Source of the DNA: Bacteroidaceae bacterium | GTDB taxonomy: Bacteria > Bacteroidota > Bacteroidia > Bacteroidales > Bacteroidaceae | Length of the DNA: 64,000 nt | NCBI GenBank assembly: GCA_017535725.1 | Contig: JAFXTO010000021.1 | Coordinates: 1 to 64,000 of the forward strand | Direction: 5' to 3' | Shown: positions 58,573-64,000 of the stretch, piece by piece | Numbering within the stretch: position 1 is the first letter of the stretch | Layout: each line of letters opens with the position of its first letter | Program-made: the position numbers and the translations under genes | The notes under the pieces: model-generated | What the model saw: the letters and a program-made list of their open reading frames with translations, nothing else | What the model was told of the DNA's origin: nothing | Databases searched by the model: none

Positions 58573-58859
58573 CAGAAGAATCTTCGAAAAAGACCTAAGA
58601 CCTCATAATAATCTTTATAAATATTTATATATAAATATGTTATGAAGATTTGAGACCTCATAAAGACCTCATAGAACCTCATAAGACCTCATACTGAGCC
58701 TACCTGCACATCATGCTGCACGTAAGACGCTCACAATCCATGAGGTCTTATGAGGTTCAATGAGGTCTTCATGAGGTCTTGTCTCTCTGCAATATACTTA
58801 TAATAAACAAGTTATATCAAATTCCATGAGGTCTTAGGTCTTTTGCAAAAATTCTTCTG
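58573..58859. repeat. 287-bp imperfect palindrome, locus 2
   Basis: Outer arms 58573-58606 and 58826-58859 pair in 31 of 34 positions. Inner arms 58653-58691 and about 58742-58780 pair in about 37 of 39. The arms consist of AGACCTCAT repeats. The nesting and size resemble the palindrome at 22475, but the repeat word is different. Confidence 0.88.
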
Positions 58860-58938
58860 GTTTCGTTACCCTTGTTATTTTGCAAAAAAGCGCTCACCAG
58901 TACACAATCACGGATGTCGCAAACGTCAAATCAACCCC

Positions 58939-59120
58939 TTTTTCTTCTCCTTCGAGGCAAGTGTTGATACTTTTTGAAGCTAACTCAAAGGTAAAAATCC
59001 CCTTTTTAATGCCATTTATGGATTTTTCACGCGCCCGAACCTTATTAATAAAAGATTTTTCTTTAGCTTTGTACTCGAATCGGGCACAAAATGACCTTTT
59101 CTCGGCTTCTTTTGCCCACA
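58939..59120 (+). repeat. Dispersed repeat D, copy 2
   Basis: Reverse-complement relative of 21513-21691 with a 35-bp identical core at 59062-59096. It contains a -7-type box TAGCTTTG (59064-59071) pointing toward the defence genes that start at 59144, so it could act as their promoter. Confidence 0.8.
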
Positions 59121-59143
59121 TTTTGATGTACTGAATACAAGAT

Positions 59144-59653
59144 ATGAGTAAGATAGTTGCACGAGAGTGCCAAAACATAACACAAAGTGAGAGGAGAGCA
59201 AGTTTATTTGCTCTCCCGAACCAAAGCTATGTCAACGAAGTTAACATTGAATACAAGAGCATCTGCCATGCAGCAAGCCTCCCCATGCCCACGGTCGAGA
59301 ACTTCTGTGGTGGAGTAAGGGTGACATTCCAACGCGGTCTTGATATTGTTACAGGAAAGAAGATTGTCACTACTGATGTTACAGATAATGGCGGTAATAT
59401 TGGCGGTAAAGATGGCGGTGATGTGCCACTAAACGAACTAACTAAAATTCAAAAAGATATAATAGATTTAATCCGAGCAGATGATTCTATTTCCGTTAAC
59501 CAAATGGCGGTAAAGATGGCGGTAAAGAAACGCACGTTAGAAAGAGAAATCGCTAACATGAAACAGAAAGGCTATATTTCTCGAACAGGCTCTCCTCGTA
59601 ATGGCCAATGGGAAGTTGTTATCCCTCTCGATTGCATTATCGAGATTGCGTAG
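59144..59653 (+). pseudogene. 3' fragment of an ATP-binding (AlbA_2/HATPase_c_4-type) winged-helix protein
   Basis: Residues about 35-62 (NIEYKSICHAASLPMPTV, then GGVRVTFQR) match the end of the divergent ATP-binding domain, and residues about 95-165 (LTKIQKDIIDLIRADDSIS ... VKKRTLEREIANMKQKGYI) a C-terminal winged helix. The N-terminal DNA-binding and ATP-binding parts usual for this family (normally over 400 aa) are missing. The first 35 codons are unrelated and include a GAGAGCAA/TTGCTCTC hairpin. The truncated 5' end lies next to repeat D. A short stand-alone regulator is possible, but a decayed gene is more likely. Confidence 0.65.
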
Positions 59654-59715
59654 GTGTAGCATTGGTCTTCGTTTGGGTAATAAGATGAAGGTAAGAAGTA
59701 AACAAGAAACATAAT

Positions 59716-61737
59716 ATGGATATAAAAGAATTTGCACAAGAGTTCATTGAGAACGTCAAGATGTCGGTAGAGATGACTGGCAGCGAATACGATAAGGAAC
59801 TAGCCACAAGCATCCTTGAATACATCGAGGATAATGGTGAGGTAAACTCGCCTGAAATATGCTCTTTTCAAAAAACTAGAGCACGTATTACTGCCTACGA
59901 TTACAACGATGAAGCCGAATCTTTGGACTTGTTCTATCTCATAAAGGCAGAAACGCTTTGTGGAAAAGTAAACAACGGTACAGTCCAAAAAGGTTTTAAT
60001 TACCTCATGGCTTTTTATCGCGAAGCGATGGACGGCTCACTGTTTAAGAACCAGGACATAAAAGCCAGCGATGAAATTGTGGAGGTTGCAAAGCTCGTAC
60101 AAAGTACTAAGGGTCTTATCAACCAACTTCGCATCTATGTAATCACCGATGGTCTTACAGATCCGTCGGCTGTGCCATCAGCGGTTGAAAGCGATGACGA
60201 TTTTGTCATCGAGTTCAATGTATGGGACATGCAGCGGGTATATCAGCAGCACAACCTTCGTGCGGGTAAGGAGAAAGTGGAAATAGATTTCCCAACTACT
60301 TACAATACAGAGCTGCAATGCTTGAAAATGACCGATCAAAATCTGTTCATAGACGCTTATCTTGCTATCATTCCTGGTTTGACGTTGGCTAAAATTTACA
60401 AGCAGTACCAGCAAATTCTTCTTGAAAAGAACGTCCGCACATTCCTTCAGTTCAAAGGCAAGGTGAACAAGCAAATCCGTAAGACACTACGCGAACAGCC
60501 AGATATGTTCTTCTCTTACAACAACGGAATCTCCACTACAGCCTCTGACATCGATACAAAGGAAATAGATGGTATGCTCTATATCACCCGCATCTATGAT
60601 TGGCAAATTGTCAACGGCGGTCAGACCACAGCTTCCATTGCTGCTTGTCTGTCAGACAAGGCCGTTGACCTGAGTAAAGTCTATGTCCCGATGAAGATTA
60701 GTGTCATACGAGACGCTGAGCACGATGATGAAATTGTACGGTCTATTTCCGTTTGTGCCAACAGTCAGACAGCCATCAAGAACTCAGACTTCTCTGCTAA
60801 TGACCCATACTTGGTTGACCTCGAAAAGTTCAGTCGTACAGAGTGGGTTCCCAATGGCAAGAATAAGCCCATTTGCAAGTGGTACTTCGAACGCACCAGG
60901 GGGCAGTATCTTGACCAATTGGCTCAGCTCAGTGGGTTCAATGAGAAGAGTTTCAAAATTGAATATCCCAAAAAACAGAAACTAACAAAGACTGACATCG
61001 CTAAATATGTCGCTTGCTGGAGCATGAGACCATACGATGTCTGTCGTGGTGCGGAGAAGAACTATGATCTATTCGTCAAAGATATTAAACGAGAGAAGCC
61101 TGTTATTACTGCAGCATATTTCAAGAAAATTGTTGCAGAGGGAATTCTGTTTAAGACCATTGACTCTCTTGTAAAAGCCCATAATCTTGGAGGATATAAA
61201 GCAAACATGAATGCCTACATCATGGCTGCTATTTCTTTCCTGTCTAAAGGAAATTTAGACCTTACATATATATGGGAAAATCAGAGCGTTCAACAAGAGG
61301 TAATTGACAAGATTGAAGAACTAGTTCCGGTAGTTTGGAGCCATCTTACAGGTTCGTCAACGGGAGGTAACCAGTCATCTAACGTAGGAGAATGGACTAA
61401 GAAACCGGAGTGTTGGAACAAATTAAAATTGAAGCTAAGTAGCTTTGATGAATTTGATGAGGATTTGATTCAGCCGGAAACGAATGATGATGGATCTTAT
61501 TTAAATGAGACACAACAGAGCCGTATTCAAGAGGCAGAATCAATTGAGCCAAACTATTGGTTTGCCTTGGCAAATTGGGCAAAAGCAAGAGACTTGCTTG
61601 CTCCTATCGAACGTAAAGCAGCGTTTAATTTTGGAACAATGCGTTCAAGAAACCGTTCCTTTGCTTCACTTAAGCAAGCTCTTTTTGCATTGAAGATTGT
61701 TGAGAAAGCTGAGGAACTGGGATTTGAAGGAGATTAA
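59716..61737 (+). CDS. AIPR family (abortive infection phage resistance) protein
   Basis: A 673-aa cytosolic protein. Residues about 225-520 carry the AIPR hallmarks: NVRTFLQFKGKVNKQIRKTL near 240, PDMFFSYNNGISTTA near 263, QIVNGGQTTASIA near 297 and SQTAIKNSDFSANDP near 353. The N-terminal region (LDLFYLIKAE near 75) may be a degenerate PD-(D/E)xK-like fold, as in some AIPR proteins. The family is linked to phage resistance and often sits with DNA methyltransferases. It starts an operon: the GIY-YIG gene follows after 3 bp and the methyltransferases after that. Codon use is more AT-rich than in the surface region, consistent with transfer. Confidence 0.87.
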   Translation: MDIKEFAQEFIENVKMSVEMTGSEYDKELATSILEYIEDNGEVNSPEICSFQKTRARITAYDYNDEAESLDLFYLIKAETLCGKVNNGTVQKGFNYLMAFYREAMDGSLFKNQDIKASDEIVEVAKLVQSTKGLINQLRIYVITDGLTDPSAVPSAVESDDDFVIEFNVWDMQRVYQQHNLRAGKEKVEIDFPTTYNTELQCLKMTDQNLFIDAYLAIIPGLTLAKIYKQYQQILLEKNVRTFLQFKGKVNKQIRKTLREQPDMFFSYNNGISTTASDIDTKEIDGMLYITRIYDWQIVNGGQTTASIAACLSDKAVDLSKVYVPMKISVIRDAEHDDEIVRSISVCANSQTAIKNSDFSANDPYLVDLEKFSRTEWVPNGKNKPICKWYFERTRGQYLDQLAQLSGFNEKSFKIEYPKKQKLTKTDIAKYVACWSMRPYDVCRGAEKNYDLFVKDIKREKPVITAAYFKKIVAEGILFKTIDSLVKAHNLGGYKANMNAYIMAAISFLSKGNLDLTYIWENQSVQQEVIDKIEELVPVVWSHLTGSSTGGNQSSNVGEWTKKPECWNKLKLKLSSFDEFDEDLIQPETNDDGSYLNETQQSRIQEAESIEPNYWFALANWAKARDLLAPIERKAAFNFGTMRSRNRSFASLKQALFALKIVEKAEELGFEGD

Positions 61738-61740
61738 AGT

Positions 61741-62688
61741 ATGGCAACAACAATATACACATACCTGCACAATGATGATTTGAACGGCTCACGAATAGTG
61801 AGTATGGACGATTGCATGTGCAAACTTTATAACATTATACGTGATGATTCTGATTTCTTAAAAGACTTCGAGAAAGATTTAGAATCACCTGCGTTGTATA
61901 TACTGATTAATAAAGAGAAATCTAAAGCTTATATTGGTGAGACCGATGATTTTATAAAAAGAATCTCTCAGCATATCATAAAAAAAGAGTTTTGGACTGA
62001 GGTTATGGTGTTCCTTGGGACTAATGAGGATACATTAAGCAAGACGGAGGTTCAATACTTGGAGTATTTAGCGCTTGAAAAAGCAAAACAGGTCAAATCG
62101 TATGACTTGTCTGAAAACACCCAGTGTGGCAAAATTCCACACATGAATGTGATGCAGAAGGGAAAGACAGACAAATTCTTCAAGTATGTTCAGTTCCTTG
62201 CTAAATTCGTCGGATGTGATATTTTCGAGAAGCGCCCAAACGTTATCCTTCGTACTTCGTTAGAAGCAGGACAAGCAAAAGTTATTCCTGTTCCTGTTAA
62301 TGTAACGCCCGAAGATCTGAAAGGAAAGGTCTTGCTATCTCTGAATGGTGAAGGAAAATATACTAAACGAGAGTTCGTTTGGCATGTTGTTGATGAATTT
62401 TTGAAAAATTATCCGGAAACAACTTTTGCAGAGTTAAAGGCAACATTTAAGAGAGACTTTCTTCTTAGGTTCTCCCAATTTGAATTTCTGAATGATGATG
62501 TCAATGCCGCTAGGAACTGGAAGGATTTGGGATTTGACCATTGTTCATTCTTCGTGAAAGAAGGAGAGATTCTTAGAAGTGGAGATGGAGTTGACTTCGT
62601 CGTTTGTGTTGAATGGGATAAAAATAATATAATCAAGGTTCTTGGTATAGTTCAAGCGCTTGGTTGGAAATTTGAAGTGATAAAATAA
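61741..62688 (+). CDS. GIY-YIG nuclease family protein
   Basis: A 315-aa protein. Residues about 50-80 hold the GIY-YIG core as ALYIL ... AYIGETDDFIKRISQH, with Tyr and Gly of both half-motifs and the following basic/His residues; a glutamate expected further on fits TEVQYLEYLALE near 103. The rest (about 130-315) is unrecognised and could be a DNA-recognition domain. GIY-YIG restriction enzymes exist (Eco29kI, Hpy188I types), so with the adjacent cytosine methyltransferases this could be the restriction subunit. It starts 3 bp after the AIPR gene and ends 2 bp before the first methyltransferase, a tight operon. Confidence 0.82.
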   Translation: MATTIYTYLHNDDLNGSRIVSMDDCMCKLYNIIRDDSDFLKDFEKDLESPALYILINKEKSKAYIGETDDFIKRISQHIIKKEFWTEVMVFLGTNEDTLSKTEVQYLEYLALEKAKQVKSYDLSENTQCGKIPHMNVMQKGKTDKFFKYVQFLAKFVGCDIFEKRPNVILRTSLEAGQAKVIPVPVNVTPEDLKGKVLLSLNGEGKYTKREFVWHVVDEFLKNYPETTFAELKATFKRDFLLRFSQFEFLNDDVNAARNWKDLGFDHCSFFVKEGEILRSGDGVDFVVCVEWDKNNIIKVLGIVQALGWKFEVIK

Positions 62689-62690
62689 GC

Positions 62691-63851
62691 ATGTCCGTTA
62701 ATACGAATATACAGAATTCTCCATCAAATATCGACACTTCAGGTCCATCCTGGGTTGACAAAAAGTTCTCCCATCCAGAGAGAACCATAAGACTAGCTAC
62801 ATCTTTCAGTGGTATTGGCGCAATTGAATACGCTTTCAAACGGCTCGGTTTAAGGAGTAAGATAGTATTTGCTGGTGATATTAATCCCAAATGCAAAGAA
62901 GCATACTTTGCTAATTACAACATAGCAGAAGAACAATGGCATACAGATATACATGATTTTGATGCAAGGTCTTATCGCAACAAAGTCGATATATTTGTGG
63001 GTGGAGCACCATGTCAAGCGTTCTCTATTGTTGGCGACCAAAGGGGCTTTGAAGACACAAGAGGGACGCTATTCCGAGAGTTCGCCCGAGTGGTTAAAGA
63101 ATGTCAGCCTAAAGTGTTCATCTTTGAAAATGTTCAAGGACTCTTCAAGCATGACAGTGGCCGCACATGGGATGTCATTAGAAAAACATTCGAGGATTAC
63201 TGCGGGTATGATGTCCATTATCAACTGTTGAATGCACGAGACTATGGTATTCCACAGACTAGAGAAAGATTATATTGTATTGGATTTAGGAAGAAGACGG
63301 TCTTCAAATATCCAGCTCCTATTCCATTAAAGTATCGAATGTATGATTTTTTGGAAGATTATTCTGAAACACCGTTCTTCTCAGGTGGATATAAATACCT
63401 ATCGAATAACGAAGAACACAGAATTGCGCTCATCAAGGGAATAGAACAAGAACGGTTTAACGATTTTGTGTTTAGGGTTAAGGATATTGAGGATAAATAT
63501 TACCTATCTGAAAAGGTCGCTAAATATGTATTGGCTGGAGGAACCAAGACATTCAAGACTTCAACTAAGACAGACCTTGATATAGCTAGGCCTCTCCTAC
63601 AATCCATGCACAAAATGCATAGAGCAGGCGTTGACAACTACGTTACATACAGAAAGGATAAAGGTATCAACGGGATCCGTAAACTGACTCCAAGGGAGTG
63701 TCACCGGTTAATGGGTTTCCGTGATGATTACCAAATAGTATCAGCTGACACTGCAGCTTATATGCAAGCTGGTAATAGCATCGTCGTTGATGTATTGATG
63801 GCAATACTTAAACAATTAGATATTACGAAATACGGAGTAAATGCAGAATAA
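62691..63851 (+). CDS. DNA (cytosine-5-)-methyltransferase, first of a tandem pair
   Basis: A 386-aa C5 methyltransferase with motif I FSGIGAIE (39-46), motif IV GGAPCQAFS with nucleophile Cys108 (PCQ 107-109), ENV motif VI (FIFENVQGL), motif VIII PQTRERLY, motif IX RKLTPRECHRLMGF and motif X QAGNSIVVDV. All catalytic motifs are intact. The variable region between VIII and IX is short to moderate. The N-terminal tail (SGPSWVDKKFSHPERTIRL) is closely matched in the next gene, showing tandem duplication. It is likely the protective methylase of the operon; with its paralogue it could cover the two strands of an asymmetric site. Confidence 0.93.
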   Translation: MSVNTNIQNSPSNIDTSGPSWVDKKFSHPERTIRLATSFSGIGAIEYAFKRLGLRSKIVFAGDINPKCKEAYFANYNIAEEQWHTDIHDFDARSYRNKVDIFVGGAPCQAFSIVGDQRGFEDTRGTLFREFARVVKECQPKVFIFENVQGLFKHDSGRTWDVIRKTFEDYCGYDVHYQLLNARDYGIPQTRERLYCIGFRKKTVFKYPAPIPLKYRMYDFLEDYSETPFFSGGYKYLSNNEEHRIALIKGIEQERFNDFVFRVKDIEDKYYLSEKVAKYVLAGGTKTFKTSTKTDLDIARPLLQSMHKMHRAGVDNYVTYRKDKGINGIRKLTPRECHRLMGFRDDYQIVSADTAAYMQAGNSIVVDVLMAILKQLDITKYGVNAE

Positions 63852-64000
63852 ATATCAAGATATACAAAATACTAGAGCCAATATTGACACCACAAATTGG
63901 CAAGGTAAGCCTTTCTCTCATCCAGAGCGAACAATCAGGCTTGGAACGTCATTTAGTGGAATAGGAGCAATAGAACATTCCTTTCAACGTCTCGGATTGA
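63841..64000 (+). CDS. Second DNA (cytosine-5-)-methyltransferase, partial (cut by window end)
   Basis: Starts with ATG at 63841, overlapping the previous gene by 11 bp in another frame. The first about 53 codons read MQNKYQDIQNTRANIDTTNW, then FSHPERTIRLGTSFSGIGAI, i.e. motif I of a C5 methyltransferase, nearly the same as the first enzyme over this stretch. The rest lies beyond the window. Tandem paralogues with overlapping frames suggest a functional pair rather than redundancy. Confidence 0.88.
   Translation, partial: MQNKYQDIQNTRANIDTTNWQGKPFSHPERTIRLGTSFSGIGAIEHSFQRLGL

Larger units (their letters stand above)
58310..59143. other. 830-bp repeat-rich gap between surface region and defence island
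   Basis: Contains a 22-bp tandem array (58375-58550), a 287-bp palindrome (58573-58859), about 80 bp of plain sequence, and dispersed repeat D copy 2 (58939-59120). I find no gene in it; short frames across the repeats lack coding character. Confidence 0.8.

Noticed and set aside
58880-59178. Short frames on both strands of repeat D
   Set aside because: Similarity between the two D copies (for example KTCLEGEE and NTCLEGEE) is explained by the DNA repeat; one copy has stops upstream and no consistent start.

Overview
The window looks like a chromosome segment of a Bacteroidales bacterium, most likely Prevotellaceae (Prevotella/Segatella-like). The evidence is the set of Bacteroidetes-type promoters (TAnnTTTG at -7, TTTG at -33), weak or absent Shine-Dalgarno sequences, a glycogen operon of the Bacteroides type, a BspA-like LRR protein, dockerin-like and TANFOR-type secreted proteins, and C-terminal tails of the form Y-D-L/V-x-G-R-x-V...G-x-Y-I. 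No rRNA, tRNA or CRISPR array was found.

Layout. (1) 0-12.2 kb is an accessory island: a REP-type (Y1/HUH) transposase fused to a DprA-like domain, a complete type III restriction-modification pair (mod, res) followed by two overlapping unknown genes that share a short motif, a BRO-N antirepressor-like gene, a VirE_N/DUF3987 primase-like gene and a DUF5675 gene. A perfect 28-bp inverted repeat lies at 51-78 and 11667-11694. (2) 12.2-17.9 kb is core metabolism: a Crp/Fnr regulator divergent from a three-gene glycogen operon (debranching enzyme, glycosyltransferase, GH57 enzyme with a histone H1-like tail) that ends in a strong terminator. (3) 18.1-21.2 kb, minus strand: Ser-type sulfatase, nucleoside-hydrolase-like lipoprotein, a C-terminal gene remnant and a 54-aa small protein. 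(4) 21.2-23.2 kb is non-coding and packed with repeats. (5) 23.2-58.3 kb is a cell-surface region: a small conserved peptide, a 2296-aa BspA-like protein with a dockerin-like tail, a 2785-aa Calx-beta/CARDB protein with a cohesin-like N-terminus, a membrane-anchored TPR-AraC regulator, a Big-domain protein, an outer-membrane barrel, a 2459-aa TANFOR-type protein, a fibronectin-III protein and two lipoproteins. (6) 58.3-59.1 kb is a second repeat-rich gap with the same architecture as region 4. (7) 59.1-64 kb is a putative defence island: remnant of an ATP-binding/wHTH gene, AIPR protein, GIY-YIG nuclease and two tandem paralogous cytosine-5 methyltransferases, the second cut by the window end.

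The most unusual signal is a family of 40-43 bp palindromic repeats (called R41 here; CTCCCTCCCT-N3-AGGGAGGG core). Nine intact or lightly degenerate copies and one interrupted copy are visible. They occur as inverted pairs with a near-constant spacer of about 70 bp. In three pairs the minus copy abuts or overlaps the stop codon of one gene and the plus copy is translated inside the signal peptide of the next; in a fourth the whole pair is translated within the primase-like gene. This is REPIN-like geometry in a window that also encodes a REP-type transposase. A second striking point is that the surface region is bracketed by two composite loci, each a 22-bp-period tandem array followed within 20-35 bp by a long cruciform-capable palindrome. 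A shared dispersed repeat lies just outside both, in inverted orientation.
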